A DNA stretch of 64,000 bases from Fibrobacter sp. UWB4 (GTDB taxonomy: Bacteria; Fibrobacterota; Fibrobacteria; Fibrobacterales; Fibrobacteraceae), in assembly GCF_002210345.1 (NCBI RefSeq), contig NZ_MWQI01000012.1, positions 1 through 64,000 on the forward strand, read 5' to 3'. Within the stretch, counting starts at the first letter, position 1. Every line of letters begins with the position of its first letter. Below the pieces are notes generated by a model. That model made no database searches and was not told the DNA's origin. It saw only the letters and a program-made list of their open reading frames with translations. The position numbers and the translations under genes are program-made. Positions 26,151 to 35,492 of the stretch are shown piece after piece.

Positions 26151-27422
26151 TTAGAAGTTCTTGCACTGGCCTTTCCAATGGCCACGTTCACCGATGATTT
26201 CACCGTTGATGTAACGACCGCTCGTACCGACGAAATCTGCCTTGCGGAAGTCTTCGCCACCGAGGTGCCAACGCATCCAGGCAACCGTTGCTGCCATGCC
26301 GCCCCACGGGCCAGAACCATGACCCCAGCCGCATTCGCCCTGCTGGCATTCATTGCCCTGGCCGCCCGTCATCTTGATGAGGCATGCCGGAGCCTTGACG
26401 CCCTGGTTGTTATAGTCCGCTTCGGCGTTCGGGCGTTCCATGCCGCCTTCGCCATAAACGATACCGATAGTCTTGCTTGTCGAAACCTGAGACATTGCCG
26501 TATGTCCGAGGTCGCCGCTGTTGTTGAGCATGGCAGTAATCACGCGATCGTCCTTAATGAGAGCTTGTTCAGATTCGAGGCCGCCCATCGAGTGACCAGA
26601 GCACCCGACCTTCGTCATGTCGAGCTTTTGATACAAAGGATCGTTCGGATCGTTATTCTTCTTTTCGAGCCAGTTGAGGGCCGGAATTGCCTGAGTGGCG
26701 TTACCCGGAGATTCGCGGAGCGCAATCACGACAAAGCCGTGAGATGCGAGACGACGGATAATACCACCGTATGCACCCGGTTCCGTGCCGCCACCCGGAC
26801 CCCACACGACAACAGCGTGCTTCTGGTCGTTAGAAAGCTGTTCCGGATAAGCAAGGATTCCACCGCCATCGTGACCGGTGCGTTCAATGTACTTGACCTT
26901 CAACTGGTCCTTCGTTTCATCCGCGCCTTCAGCAAGGAAAACGCCCTTCGGCTTTGCAGCTTCGCTAGAGCTAGATTCGACCTTCTTTTCGGAGCTAGAG
27001 CTTTCAACCTTTGCGGAACAGGAAACCGGCGCGACATCGGAACTAGAGCCTGGATTTTGTTCAGAACTGGAAACCGGCGCGACATCGGAACTAGAGCCTG
27101 GATTCTGTTCAGAACTGGAGCTTGCAGCAACATCTGCAGAAGATTCTGCGCCCGGAGTAACAGCGCTGCTAGACTGCACCTGCGACCCAGCATCCGCACT
27201 GGAACCCGGAACAATCTCGTCACCACCCTGCTGAACAGCAGAGCTAGAAATTTCCGTGCCAGAGGCACCCTGAGAGTCAGAACTTTCGCCCGGCAGAGTT
27301 TCAACTGAGCTAGACGAAAGGTTTCCATAATTCGGAATCGACGGCAATGCTGCGTCATCACCGCAATTCAGGAAGACCAAAGAACTGGCCAACACCACCG
27401 TTTTTAAGAGTTTAGATTTCAT
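26151..27422 (-). CDS. alpha/beta-hydrolase (esterase-like) lipoprotein A
   Basis: 423 aa. Lipobox FLNC (Cys20), then about 130 residues of Ser-rich linker with two perfect 16-residue repeats (coded by 27022-27117), then an alpha/beta-hydrolase domain from about residue 160. The oxyanion/strand segment VVVWGPGGGTEPGAY and the nucleophile elbow CSGHSMGG (Ser278) are clear; the catalytic His is probably in CGWGHGSGPW. It resembles the dienelactone-hydrolase / polyester-hydrolase-like group, so an esterase acting on acylated plant polysaccharide is inferred. Paralog of the gene at 27727-28896. Confidence 0.82.
   Translation of the reverse strand: MKSKLLKTVVLASSLVFLNCGDDAALPSIPNYGNLSSSSVETLPGESSDSQGASGTEISSSAVQQGGDEIVPGSSADAGSQVQSSSAVTPGAESSADVAASSSSEQNPGSSSDVAPVSSSEQNPGSSSDVAPVSCSAKVESSSSEKKVESSSSEAAKPKGVFLAEGADETKDQLKVKYIERTGHDGGGILAYPEQLSNDQKHAVVVWGPGGGTEPGAYGGIIRRLASHGFVVIALRESPGNATQAIPALNWLEKKNNDPNDPLYQKLDMTKVGCSGHSMGGLESEQALIKDDRVITAMLNNSGDLGHTAMSQVSTSKTIGIVYGEGGMERPNAEADYNNQGVKAPACLIKMTGGQGNECQQGECGWGHGSGPWGGMAATVAWMRWHLGGEDFRKADFVGTSGRYINGEIIGERGHWKGQCKNF
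27022..27117 (-). repeat. 48-bp tandem repeat within linker of esterase A
   Basis: Two 48-bp units, 27022-27069 and 27070-27117, differing at one base. They code for two 16-residue copies of a Ser-rich segment (SSSEQNPGSSSDVAPV). Confidence 0.9.
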
Positions 27423-27570
27423 TTTGTTCTCCTATTTTACCATAACCTGTATATAAGCTACCTTATAATTTCACAGATTTTTCATGTTTCGAACAAAGTC
27501 TCGTTGATAAAAAGTCCAAGGGTAAATTTTCAATTTATAAGAAAACGCATCGACAATTCGAGACGTGTAA

Positions 27571-27597
27571 GGAGATGCCCGCCTGCGCGGGCATGAC
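27571..27597 (-). repeat. GTCAT-type hairpin repeat
   Basis: GGAGATGCCCGC CTGC GCGGGCATGAC with the same flanks as the copies at 26037 and 56021. Confidence 0.7.
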
Positions 27598-27665
27598 AGC
27601 AAAGTTCGCGCTTGCCGATACAATAGATAACCGAGAAACCCGCGGGCATGACACTGTAAAGAAAA

Positions 27666-27690
27666 CGTCTCGATCGAAATGACCGAGACG
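27666..27690 (-). terminator. terminator of esterase-like gene B
   Basis: CGTCTCG/CGAGACG stem followed by TTTTC on the minus strand. It corresponds in position and flanks to the terminator at 26101-26125. Confidence 0.7.
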
Positions 27691-27726
27691 CTTGGTTGTT
27701 GGAGTGTGGAAATGATTATGAATTGA

Positions 27727-28896
27727 TTAGAAATTCTTGCACTGGGTTTTCCATTTGCCCTGCTTGCCAATGATATTCCCATCGATATACTTGCCGCTCG
27801 TGCCCACGAAATCCGCCTGACGTTCGTTCTCGCCGCCAAGCTGCCAGCGCATCCAGGCAATCGTTGCCGCCATGCCATCCCAAGAGCCGGAGCCGTGACC
27901 GTAACCGCCTTCGGAATTGTTTTTCGGGCCGCCCGTCATTTCAATCAGGCACGACTTGATATCCGTAGCCGTTTCGTAATCCTTGATGGCGTTCGGCTTT
28001 TCCATGCCGACTTCGCCATAAAGCACTGCAGCCGTCTTTTCTTTCGGGAAATTCTTGATGACGCCGCCATTCTTGTCGCCGCTATTGTTGAGGAATGCGG
28101 TAAATACGCGCTTGTCCTTGATAGCCGCCTGTTCCGATTCCAGGCCGCCCATCGAATGCCCGGAACAACCGACCTTCGTCAGTTCGAGCTTCTGGTAGAA
28201 CGGGTCGTTGGAATCCTTGTTCTTGTTTTCGAGCCAGTCAATCGCCTTGGTCGCCTGGCTAGCATCGCCCGGCGAAACGCTCAAGGCAATCACGACAAAA
28301 CCATGCGAAGCGAGTCTGCGAATCATGCCTTCATAGGCACCCGGTTCCGTGCCGCCACCCGGCCCCCACACGACAACGCCGTGCTTCTGGTCGCTAGAAA
28401 GCTGTTCCGGATAAGCTAAAATACCCTTATTATCCCAACCCGTATTTGTCTTGTAAACGACCTTCAGCTGGTCCTTTTCTTCTTCCTTGCCACTCGCGAG
28501 GAAGATGCCCTTCGGGGCTTCGCTTGAACTAGAGACTTGTTCGCTAGAGCTAGAAACCTGTTCGCTGGAACTCGACTGCACTGCGGAAGAACTTGAGGCT
28601 ACGTCGCTTGAGCTTGGCTGTACGTCAGAGGAGCTGCTTGGCGCATCCGCCGAACTCGCCGGAGTTTCGTCGGAACTTGAGGCCGGCGCAATTTCGGAGC
28701 TAGAAGTCGGAGCGATCTCGCTAGAAGAGCTTCCGACAGACGCCACATCGGAGCTGGAACTTTCAGCCGGAGCTTCTACGCTAGAAGAAGAAATATCGCC
28801 AGTAGGCGGAAACGGAGACGTTACAGAATCGTCCCCGCAGTTGATAAAGGCAATGGCACTTGCCAAAATCACACCCTTAAAAATCTTTGATTTCAT
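27727..28896 (-). CDS. alpha/beta-hydrolase (esterase-like) lipoprotein B
   Basis: 389 aa, paralog of gene A just downstream. Lipobox FINC (Cys20), Ser-rich linker to about residue 125, then the hydrolase domain: VVVWGPGGGTEPGAYEGMIR, nucleophile elbow CSGHSMGG, and GYGHGSGSWDGM probably bearing the catalytic His. The linkers differ strongly while the catalytic domains are close, and both upstream and terminator segments are shared, so the whole transcription unit was duplicated in tandem. The ATG at 28896 is chosen over one nine bases upstream, giving MKSK as in gene A. Surface esterase is inferred. Confidence 0.82.
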   Translation of the reverse strand: MKSKIFKGVILASAIAFINCGDDSVTSPFPPTGDISSSSVEAPAESSSSDVASVGSSSSEIAPTSSSEIAPASSSDETPASSADAPSSSSDVQPSSSDVASSSSAVQSSSSEQVSSSSEQVSSSSEAPKGIFLASGKEEEKDQLKVVYKTNTGWDNKGILAYPEQLSSDQKHGVVVWGPGGGTEPGAYEGMIRRLASHGFVVIALSVSPGDASQATKAIDWLENKNKDSNDPFYQKLELTKVGCSGHSMGGLESEQAAIKDKRVFTAFLNNSGDKNGGVIKNFPKEKTAAVLYGEVGMEKPNAIKDYETATDIKSCLIEMTGGPKNNSEGGYGHGSGSWDGMAATIAWMRWQLGGENERQADFVGTSGKYIDGNIIGKQGKWKTQCKNF

Positions 28897-28987
28897 TTTA
28901 GGCACTCCTTTTTACCAAGACCGTAATCCCATCCTTCAATAAAATACCCACGAAAAAGCCCCATGATCAAAATCACGGGGAACGTTT

Positions 28988-29012
28988 CATTGACAAAAAG
29001 TCCAAAGGTAAA
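28988..29012. repeat. upstream segment shared by the two esterase-like genes
   Basis: This 25-bp segment matches 27502-27526 at all but a few positions, including the common TGAYAAAAAGTCCAARGGTAAA. Each copy lies 80-95 bp before one of the paralogous genes, so the promoter region was copied too. Confidence 0.6.
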
Positions 29013-29014
29013 AA

Positions 29015-29096
29015 GGAGATTCCCTCCCCATACGCGGATCATGACTACTAAGCAGCGGAGCTGCAAGTAGTCAAAGAACTCGGAGGCGGGAATGAC
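29015..29096 (-). repeat. long hairpin repeat (82 bp)
   Basis: Outer arms GGAGATTCCCTCC and GGAGGCGGGAATGAC, inner hairpin GACTACT ... GCAGC GGA GCTGC ... AGTAGTC. The other copy at 62644-62727 keeps the flank TACGCGGATCATG but has an inner stem AGTGC TTTA GCACT. Both stems pair. Confidence 0.7.
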
Positions 29097-29119
29097 AATA
29101 ATGGATAGGGGAATGACAA

Positions 29120-29686
29120 CTAACGCGGGGCGTAGATGCGGGACATGAACTCGGCGCGGGTCTTTTCGTCCGTCTTGAAACGGCCAAGGAGCTGCGTCGT
29201 GACCATCATGGCACCCGGCTTTTTCACACCGCGCATCGTCATGCACATGTGCGAAGCTTCGAGAACCACGGCAACGCCCTTCGGCTGGAGCACCTTCTGG
29301 ATGAGTTCCGCGATCTGGCGCGTCATGCGTTCCTGAATCTGCGGCATGCGGGCGTAATATTCCACCACGCGCGGGATTTTCGAGAGACCAACCACGCAAT
29401 CACCCGGAATATAGGCCACGTGAGCCTTGCCTGTAAACGGCAAAAAGTGGTGTTCGCACATGCTCGCAAACTGGATGTCCGGCACGATAATCATTTCATC
29501 GTACTTTTCGTGGAAACGCGTCTTGAGGATGTCTTCGGCCTTCATTTCGCCCGTAAGGCTTGTCATGAGCTCAGCGTACATCTTAGCAACACGCTTCGGC
29601 GTATCGATAAGGCCTTCACGGTTCGGGTCTTCGCCCATGCCTTCCAGAATCATCCGGAAGCCGTCTTCCATTTTCTTAAAATCCAT
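29120..29686 (-). CDS. folE: GTP cyclohydrolase I
   Basis: 188 aa. Converts GTP to 7,8-dihydroneopterin triphosphate, the first step of folate (and pterin) synthesis. Family signatures: [20 protein letters not shown] (Zn ligand Cys and substrate His), [12 protein letters not shown], and [15 protein letters not shown] with the second Zn Cys. Full length for the short bacterial form. ATG at 29686 chosen because family similarity starts at [10 protein letters not shown] and the preceding residues are unlike the family. folD lies 9 kb away. Confidence 0.96.
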   Translation of the reverse strand: MDFKKMEDGFRMILEGMGEDPNREGLIDTPKRVAKMYAELMTSLTGEMKAEDILKTRFHEKYDEMIIVPDIQFASMCEHHFLPFTGKAHVAYIPGDCVVGLSKIPRVVEYYARMPQIQERMTRQIAELIQKVLQPKGVAVVLEASHMCMTMRGVKKPGAMMVTTQLLGRFKTDEKTRAEFMSRIYAPR

Positions 29687-29787
29687 AATGCACCCGCAAG
29701 CGATGAGGTAAGAGGTCGGTTGCCTAGCATCCTGATATTTAGAAAACACCAAGAATCACCAAAGCGACGTAAAGATAGAAAAAAACT

Positions 29788-29815
29788 CTAGTAACTATTG
29801 ACTAGTATCTAGTAA
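29788..29815 (+). repeat. heptad array CTAGTAA x4
   Basis: CTAGTAA, CTATTGA, CTAGTAT, CTAGTAA in strict 7-bp register, followed directly by the hairpin AGCGGC AAA GCCGCT (29817-29831), which includes the nitroreductase stop codon. Confidence 0.75.
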
Positions 29816-29816
29816 C

Positions 29817-29831
29817 AGCGGCAAAGCCGCT
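29817..29831. repeat. GC hairpin at nitroreductase stop
   Basis: AGCGGC AAA GCCGCT perfect 6-bp stem overlapping the TAG stop of the nitroreductase. It has no T-run, so it is more likely the hairpin part of the heptad module than a terminator. Confidence 0.5.
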
Positions 29832-30420
29832 ACACGAACACGACTTCGTTGCCAATTCGCGGCGTTTCCGTACGGTTCGGGAGTCCCGATTCCGTATCGG
29901 CATAGCCAATCGCAACAGAGGCGTATACGCGTTCATCTTCCTTAAGGCCAAGGCCGCGCAAGTACGCGAGAAGCGTCGGGTCTTCGTTCAGCCACTTGAG
30001 CTGATTGATATAGCAACTGCCAAGGTCGAGCTCATTGGCGGCAAGCATCATGTTTTCGACAGCGCAGGCGACATCGGCCATATTATTGCCGTATTCCTTC
30101 TTGTTCGCAACCACGATAAGCACAGGCGCCGTATAGCAGAAAGAATAATTGCCCTTGCGCGAAAGAGTGATGGAGTTCTTGAGGCTCTTGTAAAGGTCTT
30201 CGCGGAGTTCCATCGCTGCAAATGCGGACTGCACAAGTTCCTTGAGCTTTGCAATGACCGATGCATCCGAAATCACGAAAAAGTGATTCCCCTGTGCATT
30301 ACCGCCCGTGGGACCAAACTGCCCCGCTTCGGCAATCAGTTTCAACTTTTCGATTTCAACAGGCTGAGCCTTGAACTTGCGTGTACTGCGACGGGTCTTG
30401 ATGGCTTCAAGCGTATTCAT
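29830..30420 (-). CDS. nitroreductase-family protein
   Basis: 196 aa. FMN-dependent nitroreductase fold: N-terminal KTRRSTRKFKAQPVE (FMN phosphate-binding Arg residues), FGPTGGNAQGNHFFVI, and a later VACAVENMMLAANELDLGSC segment. It probably reduces small nitro, quinone or flavin substrates with NAD(P)H; the substrate is unknown. Cytoplasmic. Only 2 bp separate it from the end of the upstream lipoprotein gene, so it may be co-transcribed with the two giant lipoproteins. Confidence 0.88.
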   Translation of the reverse strand: MNTLEAIKTRRSTRKFKAQPVEIEKLKLIAEAGQFGPTGGNAQGNHFFVISDASVIAKLKELVQSAFAAMELREDLYKSLKNSITLSRKGNYSFCYTAPVLIVVANKKEYGNNMADVACAVENMMLAANELDLGSCYINQLKWLNEDPTLLAYLRGLGLKEDERVYASVAIGYADTESGLPNRTETPRIGNEVVFV

Positions 30421-30422
30421 TT

Positions 30423-32552
30423 TCAGTCCTCTTTTTTCTCCACCATTTTCGTATAGCTCACGTTCATTATAATATAATCATCCCAGCCGCTTTTTTTCTT
30501 GCGATTCCACAAGAATTCCTTAAATCCGTACAGAACGCCATCTACTTCAACTTCGTAAGTATTATTGTCGATGAACCTTCCCTTAGAAAACGGCTTCTGC
30601 CCGACAGAATCTATGATTTGCTGCTTCACGGAATCCTTCGATGAAGCAACGATTCTCGCCCATTCATAGGTCTTATTTTCATCATACACGCAACCATACA
30701 TAGACTGGGCGGAGTCGCTCCATAAAACAAACAGCCCGACACGATCAACAATGCAGAGATTCGAATAATTCTCTTTGTAGCGATAAAGCTCCCTTTCCTG
30801 AATTGTCGATGCACTCCAGTGATTCGAAGACTGGATATCAGACGTTCCAACACGACAAGTAAAGTATTCATCTCCATACTTCTTTATTTCTGACGCACGA
30901 TTTTCATCACAGACATAGCCTTCCAGCACAGGCTTAATAACTTCATCCTCAGAAACTTCGCTCCATTTCCCGTCAGCGCAATAAAAATACCTGTCGTCAT
31001 ATTTCTTATACGTCGAATCTGACTTCCAGTCACACAGTTCTCCCTTCGCTTCTGGAATAGTAATAGAAACCCATCCCTCATAGCCACATTTGTAATAGTT
31101 CCCTTCCGGCATCATGCCAATCTTGCCAAACTTACCACCGGGGCAAACGCCCATGTGGAACGCCAAAGAATCTATCTTAACCCACTTGTAATTAGAACAT
31201 TGAACATACAAGCTATTCAACTGTTTTACAGCGCCGCCGAAATGGAGCACCTCTTTGCATTTACCAAAGCGTTCCGTCGCCAGCAAGTCCAGGTTTTTCG
31301 CATAGGCAGAATCTCCAAGCGAAAGGGCTTCGACAACTTTCCATTCGCACTTATCTTCATCATCGCAGTAGCATACAAAAGAAGTATCCTTTATATAGGC
31401 CGACTGTCCTTCCATGCCATAGCGTTCGGAACAAGTACCATACTTAAACATCATCAAGGTATCTATATTTGATTCCATTTCCCATTGATGCGCACTATTC
31501 CTGCAAACATAATAGACGCCTTGACGCTCTGCAATTTTTGTTTTACCGTGAACACACGCCCCAATAGAATCTTCAAGAGGCGTCTGTATGCGCCATTTGT
31601 GATAGAGATAGCTGTTCGAAGGATTATAAAGCATATCACTCACTAAAGACCGCCCATAAAACGCGCTGGACTTCTTCTCAATTTTCACCGTCGAATCTTT
31701 TGACCATAAACATTTTAATCCGTAGGCATTTTGGAAAAACAACGTATCCAAATTTCTCAGGCCTTCCGACGTATCTCTAGTAACACCTTCAAAAAGGTAT
31801 TTTTCCTTATCGCCAGACGACAGTTCAAATGTCGCAAGCCACGCATCCGCCGCGCGAACAATCATGGAAGAATCGATCGTTCCCTTTTTAGCAAATTCAT
31901 CGCGGAATTCCAGATAATCACTATAAAAAACACTATCCGAAATTTCATGTCTGCAAATAACATAAGGAGCAAGCACATTCCATCTTTCAATTTCCCGGCT
32001 ATAGGAATCCTTGTAATTTGAAAAATTGTTGGCGCGATAGCTAGCCATATTGATATTGAGCAATGTTCCCAATTCTTCATACGCCTTATCTTCGGCCTCT
32101 TCGATACTGTAATTTTCTTTCCGCACCAGAGTTTCTATGCGACTTGCCACAAGCGCCCCGTGAAAAACCAGCCTCAAGCTTTCGTTATAGCTAGACAGGC
32201 GCACGTATTGCGAAAATTCCATCAGCTTGTCATTCGACGTCGGGAAAAAAGCCACGATTTTCACAAACGGGACATCATAATCCCGGGAGGCTACGCTAAA
32301 ATTATAATAGCACAAATTGATATGATGTTCGGTCACTTCAAATGAATCGAGCGCATTCAGCTGATAGTCTACAGGGACCACCATCAATTTTTCTGGCTCT
32401 ATATAAAGCAAATATTCCACCGACCCTTTCAACACTGTCGGAGAAAATTTTTGACCATCACCATTATATCTAGCGACAATTTCATCAGGTCCGCCAGAAC
32501 ACGCAACAAGCCACAGCATCACAAATATTAAAGCTACACCCTTAAATTTCAT
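30423..32552 (-). CDS. giant lipoprotein with YxC...W repeats (709 aa)
   Basis: 709 aa. Lipobox LVAC (about residue 18), a helical N-terminal region of about 280 residues, then roughly seven repeats of about 45-60 residues, each with the pattern aromatic-Tyr/Phe-x-Cys followed by a Trp 5-15 residues later, e.g. YYKCGYEGWVSI, RYFYCADGKW, SMYGCVYDENKTYEWARI. Paralog of the next gene upstream in both parts: RFSPTxLxGxxxYL and SRDYxxPxVKIV are shared. Function unknown; surface protein inferred. ATG at 32552 chosen over one 45 bases upstream because it starts the signal peptide (MKFKG). Confidence 0.75.
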   Translation of the reverse strand: MKFKGVALIFVMLWLVACSGGPDEIVARYNGDGQKFSPTVLKGSVEYLLYIEPEKLMVVPVDYQLNALDSFEVTEHHINLCYYNFSVASRDYDVPFVKIVAFFPTSNDKLMEFSQYVRLSSYNESLRLVFHGALVASRIETLVRKENYSIEEAEDKAYEELGTLLNINMASYRANNFSNYKDSYSREIERWNVLAPYVICRHEISDSVFYSDYLEFRDEFAKKGTIDSSMIVRAADAWLATFELSSGDKEKYLFEGVTRDTSEGLRNLDTLFFQNAYGLKCLWSKDSTVKIEKKSSAFYGRSLVSDMLYNPSNSYLYHKWRIQTPLEDSIGACVHGKTKIAERQGVYYVCRNSAHQWEMESNIDTLMMFKYGTCSERYGMEGQSAYIKDTSFVCYCDDEDKCEWKVVEALSLGDSAYAKNLDLLATERFGKCKEVLHFGGAVKQLNSLYVQCSNYKWVKIDSLAFHMGVCPGGKFGKIGMMPEGNYYKCGYEGWVSITIPEAKGELCDWKSDSTYKKYDDRYFYCADGKWSEVSEDEVIKPVLEGYVCDENRASEIKKYGDEYFTCRVGTSDIQSSNHWSASTIQERELYRYKENYSNLCIVDRVGLFVLWSDSAQSMYGCVYDENKTYEWARIVASSKDSVKQQIIDSVGQKPFSKGRFIDNNTYEVEVDGVLYGFKEFLWNRKKKSGWDDYIIMNVSYTKMVEKKED

Positions 32553-32580
32553 TTTTTCTCCTTTAGCGGTAAAAGCAAAA

Positions 32581-35364
32581 TCAATCATCCTGGACACACA
32601 GCGTTTGCACCATCGGGTACAGATCCTTCGGGCAATCTACAATGCGGCGGTCCTTTTCATCTTTGTAAATATGCCATGCCGTTTCATAGCACTGCTGAGT
32701 TTTTTTATCCTTTTCGGAACTTGTCCAGAAAATATCAAAGAAAATGGTATTGTCACGATTGCATCCGATTTTGTTCATTTTATAATTCCACAAAACCGGG
32801 GTATCGTTACGGATTGTCATTTCATAAGTCTTATACGCAATAAAATCATCCTGCATAAACTCTTCCGAAGAAGGGATGTGGAAGCCCTCGGGGCAGAACG
32901 CACTTGCTCGTGTCCAGTTCATGAAAGCGTCTTCATTATAGCGCGCCACATAGACAGAAGTATCGACAGCTATAGTCGTATCAGAGCACTCGCTACATTT
33001 CTTTGCCCAGGATTTCCAGCTTGCAAAAAAGCCGTCATAGCTTTCGCTCTTATTCTTTATGGAATCAATATGGACTTGTTCCGTTCCACGTTCGCTATGC
33101 AAGAAAAGTCTTTCATTGTAGAAATAGGCATCATAACCTTTGCCCGCAATGACCACATGGGAAAGCGGCCAGTTCTTCTCGAAAATCGAGAAACGGTATG
33201 CAACGCCATCCACGGTCACCGTATAAGTGGAATCACGATCCACCACGCCGCCTGCAAACTTCCTCTTTTCAAAAGACTTCGGCATCGTATAATTTAAGCC
33301 AGGTGCAAGATAAATCTGCGTCCAATCATATCCCGTTTTGCCTTTTAAACATCCAAAGTAGGATGAACTTTTTTCATTCCAGTAAAGGCTCTTTTTCGAA
33401 ATCGTGTCACAGCTACCCAAGCTATCGCGATAGTACAGCAATGCAGATTCAACAGCAGGCATTTCTCTCCACTGGTTCACATAGCCGCACTCATAATAAG
33501 CGTCCCCATATTTCTTTACCGTTCCATATAAATCGGGCGTACAGATATGTCCATCCCTTTCTGGAGGCAACAGCGAATCTTTTTCAACCGGGTACCATCT
33601 ATAGAATAAGTCCCGATTATCGCATTCATAATATGCACCATCATAAATCACTTTTAAATTTTCACGATCGCTATTGCACACATCCATATTGATCACTGGA
33701 GGGATCGCCTCAGCGCTATCCAGTTTGTTCCAGAAAGTCACAGATTTGCTATAACCATTTTTATCAAGCTTTGTTCTTGTATAACACGCAAAATAATAGT
33801 CGCCATATTTCTTGACATAAAGTGCTCCCACTTCTATGGAATGGCAATCCTCGTCCAAATAAGCGGGTTCCGGTATTTCGCTCCAATTTCCGCCAACCAC
33901 TCCATATTCTTCATAGTCCTTACAAGCGTAATACACGCCTTGGTGCTCTCCCTTTGCATTCTCTTCAGAGCACATGCCCAAGTAATAATCCAAAGAATCC
34001 ACAACTTCCCATTTATTGTCCTTCTTAGAGCACAATACATAATCGTCATTGACCTTCTTTATCTCGCCATACAGTTTTTGCCCGCACAAGCCAAACTCGC
34101 GTATAGCATTTGCAATAACATAGGAGGGATAAATAGGATCATCTTTTTTAATCACCGATTTTGCATACTTATCCGTCCAGGCGCATTTTTTATCTTCACA
34201 GGTACAAACAAACAGGGAATCGCCCACATAACCGGCACGGCCAATATTCATGGCTGCGCTACCGCAAGTTCCATAAGTCTGTTTCAATATGGTATCACGA
34301 TCCGTTTCTTCTTTCCATTCCACCGAGCCTTTTGCACAACGGTAATACTTTCCTTCATGTACGACGATCGAGTCCTTCCGGGAATAGCATATGCCAAGTG
34401 AATCGTCTAGCGGCATAGCCAATCGCCAAAGAGTTTCCGACTTGTCGTAAATAAACTTGCGACCATTAAACTGGCTCAGCTTATTATCGATCTTTGCAGG
34501 CGAATTCTCGTTCCACAAAAACTGGATTCCATATACACTCGCAAAAAATTCACTATTAAAACCATTTGCACCAACAGACGAATCACGTGAAACGCTTTTG
34601 AATTTCACATAGCCATTTTTATCCGTCACCACTTTAAAAGTCGAAAGCCACACATCCGCAGCATGGACAAGAAATGAAGAATCTACAGAGCCTTTTTTCG
34701 CAAAATCTTTACGCAGTTCCTCAAACGTTTTATAGAACAGACTGTCCGAAATTTCGTACTGGCAATAAATAAATGTCCATGACTTTTTCATTAACATTAA
34801 AGAATAATACTCAGACATGTCCGAAGCTAAACGGGAAGCTTCTTCTTTTTCTTTTATAATATCAAGCGCCATGATAAGTTCTGCAACAGCCTGAATCCGG
34901 GCGCTGTCGAAACTGCAATCTTTTTCACGCACCAGCTCTTCAGTACGCTCTGCAGCGAGAGCTTCAAACAAATTTAATTTCAGGTTATCATTACGTTTAT
35001 CCAGCCGCACATATTGAGGGAATTCCATTTCAGTTCCATTGTCCTGCTCAAAAACAGGTACAATCTTTACAATCGGGTATTCATAGTCACGGGAGCCAAC
35101 TTCAAAAGCACGGTTCTTCGAGTTGCCGGAATCCACCGAAACCTCGAAGGAATCAACAGGATTCAGCAGCTCATCGACATTTACGACCTTCACATATTTC
35201 GGAGCCATCGCCGGCAAATAATCTATCGTTCCCTGCAATTTTGTGGGAGAAAAACGAACTCCCGCAGCATCCTCACGATAAAGGATTTCATCTTCGATAT
35301 CGGAACACGCGACCAGACTAAGCGCAACAAACAGTGCCAACAAAAAAGCTTTCTTTAAATACAT
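32581..35364 (-). CDS. giant lipoprotein with YxC...W repeats and FISUMP-like end (927 aa)
   Basis: 927 aa. Lipobox LVAC (about residue 20), N-terminal region homologous to the 709-aa protein, then about eight YxC...W repeats (e.g. YYRCAKGSVEWKEE, AYYECGYVNQWREM, SYFGCLKGKTGYDWTQI). The last 90 residues (NWTRASAFCPEGFHIPSSEE, then WTSSEKD) match the FISUMP paralogous domain (TIGR02145), also seen at 52804-53691. It heads an operon with the 709-aa paralog 28 bp downstream and perhaps the nitroreductase. A role as a surface or cell-wall polymer-binding protein is a guess. Confidence 0.78.
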   Translation of the reverse strand: MYLKKAFLLALFVALSLVACSDIEDEILYREDAAGVRFSPTKLQGTIDYLPAMAPKYVKVVNVDELLNPVDSFEVSVDSGNSKNRAFEVGSRDYEYPIVKIVPVFEQDNGTEMEFPQYVRLDKRNDNLKLNLFEALAAERTEELVREKDCSFDSARIQAVAELIMALDIIKEKEEASRLASDMSEYYSLMLMKKSWTFIYCQYEISDSLFYKTFEELRKDFAKKGSVDSSFLVHAADVWLSTFKVVTDKNGYVKFKSVSRDSSVGANGFNSEFFASVYGIQFLWNENSPAKIDNKLSQFNGRKFIYDKSETLWRLAMPLDDSLGICYSRKDSIVVHEGKYYRCAKGSVEWKEETDRDTILKQTYGTCGSAAMNIGRAGYVGDSLFVCTCEDKKCAWTDKYAKSVIKKDDPIYPSYVIANAIREFGLCGQKLYGEIKKVNDDYVLCSKKDNKWEVVDSLDYYLGMCSEENAKGEHQGVYYACKDYEEYGVVGGNWSEIPEPAYLDEDCHSIEVGALYVKKYGDYYFACYTRTKLDKNGYSKSVTFWNKLDSAEAIPPVINMDVCNSDRENLKVIYDGAYYECDNRDLFYRWYPVEKDSLLPPERDGHICTPDLYGTVKKYGDAYYECGYVNQWREMPAVESALLYYRDSLGSCDTISKKSLYWNEKSSSYFGCLKGKTGYDWTQIYLAPGLNYTMPKSFEKRKFAGGVVDRDSTYTVTVDGVAYRFSIFEKNWPLSHVVIAGKGYDAYFYNERLFLHSERGTEQVHIDSIKNKSESYDGFFASWKSWAKKCSECSDTTIAVDTSVYVARYNEDAFMNWTRASAFCPEGFHIPSSEEFMQDDFIAYKTYEMTIRNDTPVLWNYKMNKIGCNRDNTIFFDIFWTSSEKDKKTQQCYETAWHIYKDEKDRRIVDCPKDLYPMVQTLCVQDD

Positions 35365-35427
35365 TTTTATCCTACATTTTTTTTAAATATACAAACTACA
35401 GTTCGAACAGAGTATATAAAAAAGACA

Positions 35428-35447
35428 ATCCGGCCTGATGGCCGGAT
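35428..35447 (-). terminator. argA terminator
   Basis: ATCCGGCC TGAT GGCCGGAT, 8-bp perfect stem, then TGTCTTTTTT on the minus strand, about 45 bp after the argA stop. Confidence 0.85.
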
Positions 35448-35492
35448 GAAATGTATGGCACGAGACGCGCTCAGTCTATAAATGCGCGCGGA

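Larger units (their letters stand above)
27423..27726. other. non-coding gap between the two esterase-like genes
   Basis: 304 bp. It contains the promoter region of gene A, a segment at 27502-27526 that matches 28988-29012 upstream of gene B, a GTCAT-type repeat (27571-27597), a second short copy (about 27641-27652), and the terminator of gene B (27666-27690). No gene is seen. Confidence 0.65.
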
